A stretch of 31,408 nucleotides of DNA from an uncultured Slackia sp. (GTDB lineage: Bacteria; Actinomycetota; Coriobacteriia; Coriobacteriales; Eggerthellaceae): positions 1 through 31,408 of the forward strand of contig USEZ01000006.1 in NCBI GenBank assembly GCA_900553775.1. Direction: 5' to 3'. The translations under genes and the position numbers were made by a program. Shown here in pieces: positions 1-8,137 of this stretch; the stretch's first letter is position 1; the number at the start of each line of letters is the position of its first letter. The notes below the pieces were generated by a model. It was given only the letters and a program-made list of their open reading frames with translations. It ran no database searches and had not been told where the DNA came from.

Positions 1-41
1 AAACGCGGCGCCGCCCACGAGCCAAAACGAGCACGCGTGCG

Positions 42-539
42 CTATATGCCCACGCCCGCGTTCATCTTCTCATCCGGCCACGAGCACCCTTCGCGTGCCG
101 GGCACGCGTAGCAGGCGCGCGATGCCTTGTCGGCCTCATACAGCAGCCTGCCCAAAGGCGATGCCGCGACCGACAAGCGCCGATGCTCCCGAACCGCCGC
201 GACGATGGCCGCCTTTTCCTCTGCGGAAAACCCGTCGACATCGGCCAGGATACGCGCGGCGATATCGGCTCCCGCCTGTTCATGCGGCATTCCCGTTTCG
301 TACTGGTCGGCCTTGCCGATATCGTGCAGCAAGGCGGCCGCGTACACGAGCTCTTTGGGAAATCCCAGGTTGCGCTCGAGGTCGAGAATATAGGCGATGC
401 GCGCCGTATCGAGCAGATGCGCCATACCGTGACGGCAGAACACGCGCTCGCTTTCCAGCTCGACCACGCGCGCCAGATGCTCGCGATATGCCGGATGCCG
501 TCGAATCTGCTCGACGGCGGGCATAGACGGAAATCCCAT
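42..539 (-). CDS. HD-domain phosphohydrolase, folate-cluster type
   Basis: This gene encodes a 165-residue soluble protein with an HD metal-dependent phosphohydrolase fold. The HD pair is H72-D73 in LLHDIGKADQY, with further candidate metal ligands H37 or H41, H86, H119 and D137. A C-terminal Cys cluster (CYACPAREGC, about 143-152) follows and could bind a metal. The ATG at 539 is chosen over an in-frame TTG at 554 because a GGAAGGGG ribosome binding site lies just upstream of it. It sits downstream of folE on the same strand, 186 bases away. From memory, HD proteins of this kind often lie beside folE in anaerobes, so a role in pterin or folate metabolism is inferred. The exact substrate is unknown and a nucleotide substrate is equally possible. 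The family call is secure; the function is not. Confidence 0.85.
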   Translation of the reverse strand: MGFPSMPAVEQIRRHPAYREHLARVVELESERVFCRHGMAHLLDTARIAYILDLERNLGFPKELVYAAALLHDIGKADQYETGMPHEQAGADIAARILADVDGFSAEEKAAIVAAVREHRRLSVAASPLGRLLYEADKASRACYACPAREGCSWPDEKMNAGVGI

Positions 540-725
540 GGGCACCCCTTCCAACCTACCATTGCATCCGAAAGGCGCAACACCGCTGCCGCGAAAAACG
601 ATGCGGGCGGCGCCGATGGGGCGCTCCGATGCACACGGCCCCGCCGATCCGTCGATTCGATGCGCATAGCCGCGCCGACGAATCGGGCCGGCGCCCCTGA
701 GCGCAATGTGTGCGGCGTGCGGCCG

Positions 726-1283
726 CTACGCGTTCACCATGCGGAAGAAATCGTCCGCCAAACGGCCGTCCTCCTCGAACAGGCCGCGCTTCGCCAGCGT
801 CACCGTTTGGCTGCCGGGCTTGCGCACGCCGCGCATGGACATGCACATATGCTCGGCCTGCATCATGACTATCGCGCCTTTGGCGTGCAGATTGTCCATG
901 ATCGCATCGGCCACCTGCGCCGTCAGACGCTCTTGCAGCTGCGGACGGCGGGCGTATACCTCCACCGTGCGTGCGAGCTTCGACAAGCCCGTGACCTCGC
1001 CATCGGGAATATAGGCGACATGGGCCGTTCCGAAAAAGGGCAGCAAGTGGTGCTCGCACAGCGAGTAGAAGCGGATATCGCGCTCGACCACCATGCCGCC
1101 GTCGTCCACCGTAAACGTAGTGGACAGATGTTCCGCGGCGTCTTCCTGCATACCCCCGCAGATCTCTTCGTACATGCGCGCCACGCGGGCGGGGGTTTCA
1201 AGCAATCCCTCGCGCTGCGGATCCTCGCCGATGCCCTCGAGCAAAAGAAGGGTTGCCTGTTTGATTTTTTCCTGATCGAACAT
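726..1283 (-). CDS. folE: GTP cyclohydrolase I
   Basis: FolE converts GTP to 7,8-dihydroneopterin triphosphate, the first step of tetrahydrofolate (pterin) synthesis, as a cytosolic homodecamer. The 185-residue length is normal for the family. The zinc-site residues are visible: C76 and H79 in SLCEHHLLPF and C147 in QAEHMCMSMRG. The C-terminal block RGVRKPGSQTVT is also typical. The reading frame stays open 33 bases further upstream, but the ATG at 1283 (MFDQEKIKQA) has an AGGA-type ribosome binding site 7-8 bases away and fits the usual family start. The HD-domain gene follows on the same strand after 186 bases, so the two may be co-transcribed. Upstream is a gene-poor gap. I see no clear promoter or riboswitch. 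Confidence 0.97.
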   Translation of the reverse strand: MFDQEKIKQATLLLLEGIGEDPQREGLLETPARVARMYEEICGGMQEDAAEHLSTTFTVDDGGMVVERDIRFYSLCEHHLLPFFGTAHVAYIPDGEVTGLSKLARTVEVYARRPQLQERLTAQVADAIMDNLHAKGAIVMMQAEHMCMSMRGVRKPGSQTVTLAKRGLFEEDGRLADDFFRMVNA

Positions 1284-2477
1284 CGTAGGTCCTATCTGTA
1301 AGCCGCGCCGCCGCAACGACGTTATGGACGCATGGCCGCTGCACGGTCGACGGATGAGCTTTGCAGTGCAATGCGCGGCGCAATGGCGAAGCCCCGCTCC
1401 GCAGTCGGCGAAAGCGCCTCAGCGGGCAATCCGGGTTCGCCGCATGAAGCCGGAAGCAGCCCCGACGCCGCCTTTGACTCCCAGGCCGTCCCGCATGCGC
1501 TTGCCTTCGAGCATCGCCGCACGTCAAAAGCGAAGACGGAAATCGCGACGACGGCCGGCAAGAAGCCGAAACCTCAAGAGCTGAAACGACGCCGCAAGGC
1601 ACGCCCTCCTTTCGGGGCCGCCCCTCGGCGGGACATGCCGGCGTGCGAGATTCTACCGGAACCGCGCACGCGCGAGGGCGAACCCCACGAACGAAACAGC
1701 GCGCCGCGACGGGCGCCTTTGGCGCAACGCGCCCGAAAACGCGCGCTGGCCGTCCGCGATGCTGCGGGAAAATCCGCCGCGACGCGCCGATGCGCCGTCT
1801 CGGCATCCCCTTTCGGCCGCGCGCCGAGGGCGTGCGCCTCGTCCGGCAATCCGAGCACGGCACAGGGCGCGGTTCGATGCAATCCGGCCGCAGCCAAACC
1901 GCGCTCCGGCCGACGATAACGCCCGAGCACGAAAAGAGCCGCGCATAGCGCGGCCCACAGGGGAAGACTGCCCCGAACGTTCGACGGACATAGAGAGAGG
2001 AAAAAGTCGGCCGAATCTTCAAGGCGATTGCGGTACTGTACCACTCCCCCACACTAAAGTGAAGCGGATAATCCGCAGATAACTATCATTTTTTTCATTT
2101 TGAAACTATTGGAGCGCAAACCCATGCGTTCCAAGGATGGAAACAGGCGGCACCCATAGGAGCGCCATATCGAAGCGCGGGTGCGGGCTCGGCGGACGCA
2201 AGCCGGGCAGGCGCGGCGCATGAGGAACCGAGCGCGGCGCATGCGGGGCTCGCAACAAGCGCGAACGCAGCGCGCATGCTGCTCGGAAGATGCGACGCGG
2301 CAGCGCAGGCTCGGCGGACGGCGGCAGAACCCGAGGTCCGCCCCGCTGGGCGCGAACGGACGAGAGATGCGCAATCGGAGGAATCGGCGGCATACGCACG
2401 CCGCCCGCATGGATGCGCGCCTATACTGACGCCGAAAGCATCGACATCGACGCTTCGGTCGAAGGAGGCAGCGGGCA
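1284..2477. other. 1.2-kb gap between divergent folE and dgt, no convincing gene
   Basis: Several long open frames cross this stretch on both strands, but all are rich in Arg, Ser and Ala, overlap one another and lack credible ribosome binding sites, as expected of chance frames in GC-rich DNA. The best candidate is a minus-strand frame at 1574-2044 with a single weakly hydrophobic patch (WAALCAALFVLG), and I do not accept it. A short AT-rich island at about 2078-2112 breaks the GC-rich background. A 13-bp palindrome, GCGGAT-A-ATCCGC, lies at 2064-2076 and could be an operator. A TATACT -10-like hexamer at 2421-2426 could serve the downstream dGTPase gene, but it has no good -35. The rest may be decayed coding DNA. 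Confidence 0.5.
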
Positions 2478-3704
2478 ATGGCGTATCGCAATTTCAGCAA
2501 GGAATTCATCGAGCAGTTCGAGGCCGACCGCGCCGCCGGGCGCACGAATCCCTTCCGCACCGACGATGCGCAGGCGCTCAGGCGCAATCCTGCGCGCGAC
2601 ATGTCTCCCCGCCTGCACCGCCCGCCCTTCGTGCGCGATATCGACAAGATCCTCAACGTGGCGCCCTACAACCGCTACGCCGGCAAAACGCAGGTGTTCA
2701 GCTTCGTGCGCAACGACGACATCAGCCGCCGCGGACTGCATGTGCAGCTCGTCGCGCGCACGGCCCGCACCATCTCGCGCATGCTCGGCCTCAACGAAGA
2801 CCTCGCCGAGGCGATCGCGCTCGGCCACGATCTGGGCCACACCCCGTTCGGCCATGCGGGCGAGCGCATCCTGAACGACCTCTACCATGCCGACACGGGG
2901 CGCTTCTTCAACCACAACGTGCACTCCGTGCGCGTGCTCGACACGCTCTATGCGCGCAACGTCACGCTGCAAACGCTCGACGGCATTCTGTGCCACAACG
3001 GCGAAAGCAGCCAGAAGGAATTCAAGCTCGGCGACACGCACGATTTCGCAACGTTCGACGCGCTGGCGGAATCATGCGACGTCGACGAGCGGGCGATCGG
3101 CCGCCTGCGCCCGTCGACCCTCGAAGGATGCGTCGTGCGCATCTCCGACATGATCGCCTACGTGGGAAAAGACCGCCAAGACGCCATGGGCGTGGGCTCG
3201 CTTGCCGACGACAGCGGTTTTTCCGGCGGCGCGCTCGGCGTGCAGAACGCCGAAATCATCAACAACCTCACGGTGGACATCGTCGAGCACAGCTACATGC
3301 GCGAAAGCATCGCCATGAGCGACGAAGCCTTCGCCAGCCTGAAAACGGCCAAGGCCGAAAACTACGAACGCATCTATCTCGCCGACGAGCAGGGAGACGT
3401 CTACGAAGACGAGATTCGCCCCATGTTCTGCGAGCTGTACGAGGCGATTTCGGCCGACCTTGCGGCGCACGACGAAAGCGCGCCCGTCTACAGGCACTTC
3501 ATAGAACGCATCGAGCGGCAGCGAAGCCTCTACGACGAGAATCGCCCCTATCGCCGCGAAGAGCCGCACCGTATCGCCGTAGACTACCTGGCAAGCATGA
3601 CCGACGAGTACTTCCTCGCGGCGCATCGCTTCATGTGCCCGAACAGCGCGCATGCCGTGGAATTCCGCGATTATTTCCACGGCATGCAGCGGCGCAGGCC
3701 CTGA
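2478..3704 (+). CDS. dgt: dGTPase-like HD-domain triphosphohydrolase
   Basis: The 408-residue product belongs to the dGTP triphosphohydrolase family, which splits dNTPs to deoxynucleoside and triphosphate and so limits the dNTP pool. The HD signature is AIALGHDLGHTPFGHAGER (about residues 113-130; H117-D118), with a further conserved His at 88 in RGLHVQLVARTARTI. The N-terminal region NRYAGKTQVFSF is also typical. It is shorter than E. coli Dgt (about 500 residues) and matches the shorter bacterial branch, which may act on dNTPs in general. The start is well fixed by AGGAGG at 2463-2468, about 9 bases before the ATG. It stands alone on the plus strand, converging on nhaC. The substrate range cannot be read from sequence. 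Confidence 0.93.
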   Translation: MAYRNFSKEFIEQFEADRAAGRTNPFRTDDAQALRRNPARDMSPRLHRPPFVRDIDKILNVAPYNRYAGKTQVFSFVRNDDISRRGLHVQLVARTARTISRMLGLNEDLAEAIALGHDLGHTPFGHAGERILNDLYHADTGRFFNHNVHSVRVLDTLYARNVTLQTLDGILCHNGESSQKEFKLGDTHDFATFDALAESCDVDERAIGRLRPSTLEGCVVRISDMIAYVGKDRQDAMGVGSLADDSGFSGGALGVQNAEIINNLTVDIVEHSYMRESIAMSDEAFASLKTAKAENYERIYLADEQGDVYEDEIRPMFCELYEAISADLAAHDESAPVYRHFIERIERQRSLYDENRPYRREEPHRIAVDYLASMTDEYFLAAHRFMCPNSAHAVEFRDYFHGMQRRRP

Positions 3705-3730
3705 CGCCGCTCGAAACGCACGCCGGAAAT

Positions 3731-3758
3731 GCGAGGGCGCCCGCCTACGCGCCCTCGC
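3731..3758. terminator. Hairpin between convergent dgt and nhaC
   Basis: A perfect 10-bp stem, GCGAGGGCGC (3731-3740) with GCGCCCTCGC (3749-3758), and an 8-base loop lie between the two convergent genes. The right arm covers the last codons of nhaC. There is no clear U-tract on either strand, so it is a probable bidirectional terminator or mRNA 3'-end stabiliser. Confidence 0.55.
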
Positions 3759-5409
3759 GCCGGGCCGCGCCCGCCGCCGCAACCTTGGCCGCATCGCGCT
3801 TCGCGAGCAGCACGAACGTCGCGATGGAAAGGACGATCGTCAGAACAAGGCCGACCCACGGGTTATGCGCGAATCCCGTGACCAGATACGCGATCGACCC
3901 CGCCGCGAACACGATGGTGGCATAGGGCGTCTGCGTGGAGACATGGTCGAGCAGCGCGCACTTCGCGCTTGTCGACGACAGGATCGTGGTATCGGAAATC
4001 GGCGAGATATGATCGCCGTACACCGCGCCGCCCAGCGTAGCGCCCACCGCCACCAAAAACAGCGGATCGGACGGATCGAACACCCCCGTCACGATGGGCA
4101 GCACCAGCGCGATCGTGCCCCAGCTCGTACCCATCGAAAACCCGATGAAGGCCGATACCGCGAAAATGACCGCAGGCAAGAACTCCAACCCCACGCCCAG
4201 GCCGTTCAGCACGTCGCTCACGAAGGGGCCGGTGCCGATCATATAGCGGCACACGCCGCCGAGCGACCAGGCCAGAACAAGGATCATGATGGCCGACACC
4301 ATGGATTTCACGCCCTCTGCCATGCCGTCCATGTAGCCCGAAAGCGTAGTCAGACCGCGCGGAAGATACATCGCCGCCGCCGCGATCAGCGCCGTCGCGG
4401 CGCCGATGCACAAACCCGCGATCGGATCGACCCCCACAGCGGTCGCGAAATCGGCCCCCTGGAAGAATCCGCCGACATACAGCATGCCCACGATGGAGGA
4501 CACGATGAGCGTTGCGATGGGAACGACCAGGTCGAGCACGGTTCCTTTATCGGATACCTTCATGCCGTCGAATTCCACCAGGCCCTGGTCGGCATCGTGC
4601 CGGCCCGAACCGGATCCGCCCGCCGAAGCGGACGCGGCATCGGGCGCCTCCGCCTCGTCGCTCGATATGCCGCACGATTCCGAGACGAAAGCAGAGGCGG
4701 ACCGGTCGGGCGCTCCGCAGGCTCGGGCGCGTTGCTCGGCGATGCGCATCGGGCCGAAATCCATATTCGAGGCGCAGATGAAGAACACGAACACGATCGT
4801 GGCAAGCGCGTAGAAGTTATACGGGATGGACGCGACGAAGGTGCTGAACCCGTTTTCCCCCAGATAGCCGCCCACGGCAACCGCCCAGCTCGACACCGGG
4901 GCGATGATGCACACGGGCGCCGCGGAAGAGTCGATGATCCAGGCGAGCTTCTCGTGGCTGATGCGGAACCGGTCGGTCACGGGACGCATCACCGCCCCCA
5001 CCGTCATGCAGTTGAAATAATCGTCCACGAAGACGAGCACGCCCAGAAGCGCCGTGAGCATCTTGGCGAGACGGGCGCTTTTCACATGCTGCGTCACCCA
5101 TGCGCCGTATGCGCGCGACCCGCCGGCAAGCGCCACGAGCACCACAAGCGCGCCGAGCAGCGCTAAGAACAGCAGCAACGACGCGTTGTCGGCGATTTGG
5201 GCGCCCATCATCCGCGGCACCATCGTGAACGCCTGGATGAGCGGGTCTATTCCCGGGCCCGACGCCGTGAACGCGTAAATGACCATGCCGGTGAAGATGC
5301 CGATCGTCAGCGACGAGTACACTTCTTTCGTGATGAGCGCCAGGGCAAGCGCCAAAAGCGGCGGCACGACAGACCATGCCCCCGCATCGATCAAGCCGAA
5401 AGCTTCCAT
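3745..5409 (-). CDS. nhaC: NhaC-family Na+/H+ antiporter
   Basis: This 554-residue polytopic membrane protein is of the NhaC ion-transporter family, which exchanges Na+ for protons or, in relatives, malate for lactate. Hydrophobic segments run almost throughout. Family-like blocks include VFVDDYFNCMTVGAVMRPV (about 127-145), APVCIIAPVSSW (164-175) and GDHISPISDTTILSSTSA near the C-terminus. A hydrophilic loop of about 65 residues (about 222-290), rich in Ala, Ser and Asp (EAPDAASASAGGSGSG), interrupts the membrane part and makes the protein longer than most family members. The ATG at 5409 follows a GAGGGGAA ribosome binding site. No co-transcribed neighbour is obvious. The family is secure; the ion or substrate is not proven. 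Confidence 0.92.
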   Translation of the reverse strand: MEAFGLIDAGAWSVVPPLLALALALITKEVYSSLTIGIFTGMVIYAFTASGPGIDPLIQAFTMVPRMMGAQIADNASLLLFLALLGALVVLVALAGGSRAYGAWVTQHVKSARLAKMLTALLGVLVFVDDYFNCMTVGAVMRPVTDRFRISHEKLAWIIDSSAAPVCIIAPVSSWAVAVGGYLGENGFSTFVASIPYNFYALATIVFVFFICASNMDFGPMRIAEQRARACGAPDRSASAFVSESCGISSDEAEAPDAASASAGGSGSGRHDADQGLVEFDGMKVSDKGTVLDLVVPIATLIVSSIVGMLYVGGFFQGADFATAVGVDPIAGLCIGAATALIAAAAMYLPRGLTTLSGYMDGMAEGVKSMVSAIMILVLAWSLGGVCRYMIGTGPFVSDVLNGLGVGLEFLPAVIFAVSAFIGFSMGTSWGTIALVLPIVTGVFDPSDPLFLVAVGATLGGAVYGDHISPISDTTILSSTSAKCALLDHVSTQTPYATIVFAAGSIAYLVTGFAHNPWVGLVLTIVLSIATFVLLAKRDAAKVAAAGAARREGA

Positions 5410-5420
5410 CTATTCTTTTC

Positions 5421-5455
5421 CCCTCGTTGTCTCTCCCCACGAGGGTGCAAGTATA
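5421..5455 (-). promoter_or_regulatory. nhaC -10 box and 5'-leader hairpin covering the ribosome binding site
   Basis: Read on the minus strand, a TATACT -10 hexamer (5450-5455) would start a transcript near 5443. The first bases of that transcript, CCCTCGT (5439-5445), can pair perfectly with ACGAGGG (5421-5427). The second arm is part of the GAGGGGAA ribosome binding site of nhaC, so the hairpin would hide it. No good -35 is visible. The base pairing is seen directly; the regulatory role is inferred. Confidence 0.4.
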
Positions 5456-5496
5456 CCCCCGAGTCGGAAAGCACGGGCGGGCAAACGTAAAACGCA

Positions 5497-5531
5497 GGTA
5501 TCGTGCGAAACTTCGTTACGAAGCCGATACC
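5497..5531. repeat. Nested inverted repeats upstream of nhaC
   Basis: An outer pair, GGTATCG (5497-5503) and CGATACC (5525-5531), encloses an inner 13-bp palindrome CTTCGT-T-ACGAAG (5511-5523). It lies between the end of the PaaK-family gene and nhaC, about 90-120 bases before the nhaC start. It could be an operator or an RNA stem-loop. Confidence 0.5.
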
Positions 5532-5630
5532 GAATAAGCGCAATGTCAGCGAACGGACGAAAGCTTCGGCAAGCGAAAGGCGGAACGGAAAACGACGGCG
5601 TGCAGACGACGCGGGTCCGCGTCCGATGGA

Positions 5631-5667
5631 AGGCGGCGCCGTCTTGAGCACTCCGACGGCGCCGCCT
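5631..5667 (-). terminator. Strong stem-loop after the PaaK-family gene
   Basis: A perfect 13-bp stem (5631-5643 with 5655-5667, core GGCGGCGCCGTC) and an 11-base loop begin about 13 bases past the stop codon of the ligase gene. There is no U-run, so it is either a hairpin-only terminator or a 3'-end stabilising structure. Confidence 0.6.
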
Positions 5668-5679
5668 CGCGCCTCCCGC

Positions 5680-6915
5680 CTAGTAGCGGCTGTCGAAGAT
5701 GCGCTTGGTCTTTTTCTCGGATCGCGGCAGCTCGCCCATGGGCACGCCTTTCGCCTCGGGCGTGCAGCCTATCTTCGCCTTGAAGATGGCGGCGAGCTGT
5801 TCTTCGCAACGCGTTTTCTCGTCGCCTTCGAGCGGCGTTTCGAACAGCACGGTAAGCACGTCGCGGCCGTTGATCGCCTCGATCATGACCTGGTATTCCG
5901 AGCTGGTGCCGTCGACGAACTTGATCACTTCCTCGATCTGGGCGGGAAACATGTTGCAGCCTTTGACCTTCACCATGTCGTCGGTACGTCCTGTCAGCGT
6001 ATCGATGCGCGGATGCGCCAGGCCGCACGGGCACTCGCCCGGGATGATGCGCGTGAGGTCGTGCGTGCGATAGCGAATCAGCGGCGCGCCCTGTTTGCGC
6101 AGCGTGGTAAGCACCAGCTCGCCCACTTCGCCGTCGGGCAGCACCTCGCCCGTTTCCGGATCGACGATTTCGGCATAGATGTAGTCGCTCCAAATATGCA
6201 TGCCATGGTGCTCGGAGCACGAAATGCCGATGCCCGGGCCGTAGATTTCGGTAAGGCCGTAGATGTCGAATATTTCGACGCCCAGTTCGTCGGCGATGCG
6301 GGCGCGCATCTTATCGCCCCAGCGCTCGGAGCCGATCACGCCTTTGCGCAGCTTGAGCGCATCGCGCAGGCCGCGCTTGTCGATCTCTTCCGCCAGCAGA
6401 AGCGCATACGAGCTCGTGGCCGTGATGACGGTGCTGCCCAGATCCTGCATCATCTTGAGCTGTTTTTCGGTATTGCCGGGGCCCATAGGGATGGCCATGG
6501 CGCCCAGACGCTCGGCACCCAGCTGAAAACCGATGCCCGCCGTCCACAGGCCGTAGCCGGGCGTGATCTGGATGCGGTCGGCCGCCGTGATGCCCGCCGT
6601 TTCATAGCAGCGCGCGAACATGTCGGCCCAGTCGGATACGTCCTGGCGGGTATAGGGAATAATCACGGGCGTGCCCGTGGTGCCCGACGAGCTGTGGATG
6701 CGCACCACCTCTTCGTCGGGAACCGCCTGAATGCCCAGCGGATAGGCGTCGCGCAGGTCGGCCTTTTCCGAGAAGGGAAGCTTCTCGAAATCGGCCTGGG
6801 TTTTCACATCGGCAAGATCGATGCCGTCGAATTTACGGGCATAGAAGGGCGAACGCTCTTTGAGCGTGGCGAATTCCTTTTCGATGAGGGCGAATTGTTC
6901 GTCGGTCAGAGACAT
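5680..6915 (-). CDS. paaK: Phenylacetate-CoA ligase family enzyme
   Basis: A 411-residue adenylate-forming enzyme of the PaaK branch, which activates an aryl acid with ATP and couples it to CoA. The phosphate-binding loop SSSGTTGTP lies at 75-83, with further AMP-binding-family blocks FDIYGLTEIYGPG and RTDDMVKVKGCNMFPAQIEE, then the C-terminal domain ending ELPRSEKKTKRIFDSRY. The frame is open further upstream, but the ATG at 6915 has a GAAAGGAAC ribosome binding site and the typical start MSLTDEQ. The indolepyruvate oxidoreductase at 14.3-17.3 kb makes aryl-acetyl-CoA, and in anaerobes PaaK-type ligases can act on the same compounds, in some cases yielding ATP in the reverse direction. Here the genes are not adjacent, so this link is inference. 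Confidence 0.92.
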   Translation of the reverse strand: MSLTDEQFALIEKEFATLKERSPFYARKFDGIDLADVKTQADFEKLPFSEKADLRDAYPLGIQAVPDEEVVRIHSSSGTTGTPVIIPYTRQDVSDWADMFARCYETAGITAADRIQITPGYGLWTAGIGFQLGAERLGAMAIPMGPGNTEKQLKMMQDLGSTVITATSSYALLLAEEIDKRGLRDALKLRKGVIGSERWGDKMRARIADELGVEIFDIYGLTEIYGPGIGISCSEHHGMHIWSDYIYAEIVDPETGEVLPDGEVGELVLTTLRKQGAPLIRYRTHDLTRIIPGECPCGLAHPRIDTLTGRTDDMVKVKGCNMFPAQIEEVIKFVDGTSSEYQVMIEAINGRDVLTVLFETPLEGDEKTRCEEQLAAIFKAKIGCTPEAKGVPMGELPRSEKKTKRIFDSRY

Positions 6916-7261
6916 GGCGGTTCCTTTCAAACGATGGCGCTTCGAAGGAAGGAAACGCATTCCCGCAAGCGGCGGCATGCGAAGGTGCGCGATGCCCCGG
7001 CGCGCGCGAACCCGTTGCCTTCGGCATGCGGATCGTGCGGCAAGCAGAAAAAGGCGCGTTTCCGTAAAAAAGAGCGGGAAGGAGGCGCTTCAAGCTCGCG
7101 ATACGAGGCTTGAAGCTAAAGCCATCGACCGGCCGTCGCAGTGCGCGCGGCTACGAAGAAAGGGATATGTTCGCGAATTGTCATGACGCTATTGTACGCT
7201 AAAGCGCGCTAGTTTCAACCCGCCGCACGGCAAACGGGCGGCCGAGGTCGGAAACGATCCG
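6916..7261 (-). promoter_or_regulatory. Promoter and long leader of the PaaK-family gene
   Basis: On the minus strand TTGAAA (7213-7218) and TACAAT (7191-7196) are separated by 16 bases and form a good sigma-70-type promoter. It predicts a leader of about 270 bases. Within the leader is a stem of GCTTCAAGC (7087-7095) and GCTTGAAGC (7108-7116), extendable by TCG/CGA past one bulged base. About 17 bases further along the transcript is a run of six U (complement of 7066-7071). The leader length and hairpin suggest attenuation or another leader control, but I recognise no known riboswitch. I see no gene in this 346-base stretch. Confidence 0.6.
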
Positions 7262-8137
7262 TCATATACCCAGCCCGTAGGTCATGTGCATCATGTAGAA
7301 GCCGAAGCGCACGACGAACAGGCCTGCGAAAAACAGGACGTTGCATGCAACGAGGCGCGCAGGGCTTGCCAGCCCTCCCCCGCGCAAGGGCAACGCCGCG
7401 GCGATCAGGGCGGCGGCGCCCGCCGCGCCGTAGGAGACGATCATCGCGGGATACTGCGGCACCAGGCCCGGCGCATCGCCGTAGCCGTTCCATATGCCGG
7501 CAAGCTGCATGTTCTGCAACGCCAGGCATGCCACGTTCGCCGCGAGAAACGCCCCCGACGCCCCCAGCAGCGCCGCGCTTACGGCCGTATGCAGGCATAC
7601 GGCGCGGGCGGCGCGCAAGGTCGCCATCGCCAAAAGCGGACCGCCCGCGCAGGCCGAAAGCCACACGTTCGCCGGCACGAACGGCGTATGCCAGGTAGCG
7701 ATCGTGGGCGCATCGTAGGCAAGCGCGATCGCGCCTACGCACACAAGCGCCGCGGCGATTATGAAAGCGCACCAGAGCTTCTGCAGCCTGACATGCTGCT
7801 TCTCGGAAAAGCAGAACAGCCAGTACAGGCCGCACGCCGCCAAAAACAGCACGGCCGAGAACACTTCGTTGGACAAAGGCGAGCGCCCGATGCCGAAAAA
7901 CACATAGAGCGCGTTCGCGGGGCTTCCCAGGTGCGTGGCGGACGCCACCAGCCCCACCATGGTGACGATCAGCGGAATGCACAGCGCTCGATTGATGCGC
8001 GAACGCTCGAGCTCGCCCAACGGAGCCGCAATCAGCACGGCGGCCACGATCGCGCACGCGATCGCTCCGGAAGGAGCAAGCGTGGTGAACAAGACCAGCG
8101 TTATCTCGCTCATCGCCGTTTCGAACCCGAGCGGCAT
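7262..8137 (-). CDS. DmsC-family membrane anchor, second copy
   Basis: A 291-residue, very hydrophobic protein with about eight transmembrane segments, of the DmsC family of membrane anchors that pass electrons from menaquinol to DmsAB-type enzymes. It is clearly a paralogue of the next upstream gene: the start ETAMSEITLVLFTTLAPSG matches ETALNELPLAIFTTLAPLG, FGIGRSPLSNEV matches AGIGHSPLSNEI, and both end with an LFVVRFGFY/IFLVRFAFY-like segment. The GGAGGAAGG ribosome binding site supports the ATG at 8137; an internal ATG at 8113 is less likely. A terminator separates it from dmsABC, so it appears to be its own unit. It may serve another catalytic subunit or be a spare anchor. The family call is good; the partner is unknown. 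Confidence 0.85.
   Translation of the reverse strand: MPLGFETAMSEITLVLFTTLAPSGAIACAIVAAVLIAAPLGELERSRINRALCIPLIVTMVGLVASATHLGSPANALYVFFGIGRSPLSNEVFSAVLFLAACGLYWLFCFSEKQHVRLQKLWCAFIIAAALVCVGAIALAYDAPTIATWHTPFVPANVWLSACAGGPLLAMATLRAARAVCLHTAVSAALLGASGAFLAANVACLALQNMQLAGIWNGYGDAPGLVPQYPAMIVSYGAAGAAALIAAALPLRGGGLASPARLVACNVLFFAGLFVVRFGFYMMHMTYGLGI

Noticed and set aside
1574..2044. 156-codon minus-strand frame with a weakly hydrophobic patch
   Set aside because: No proper ribosome binding site, Arg-rich second half, no recognisable domain, and other equally long frames overlap it.
2072..2477. Plus-strand frame running open from 2072 through the dgt start region
   Set aside because: No start codon until 2276, composition not clearly coding, and it continues out of frame deep into dgt, so it is probably a chance opening.
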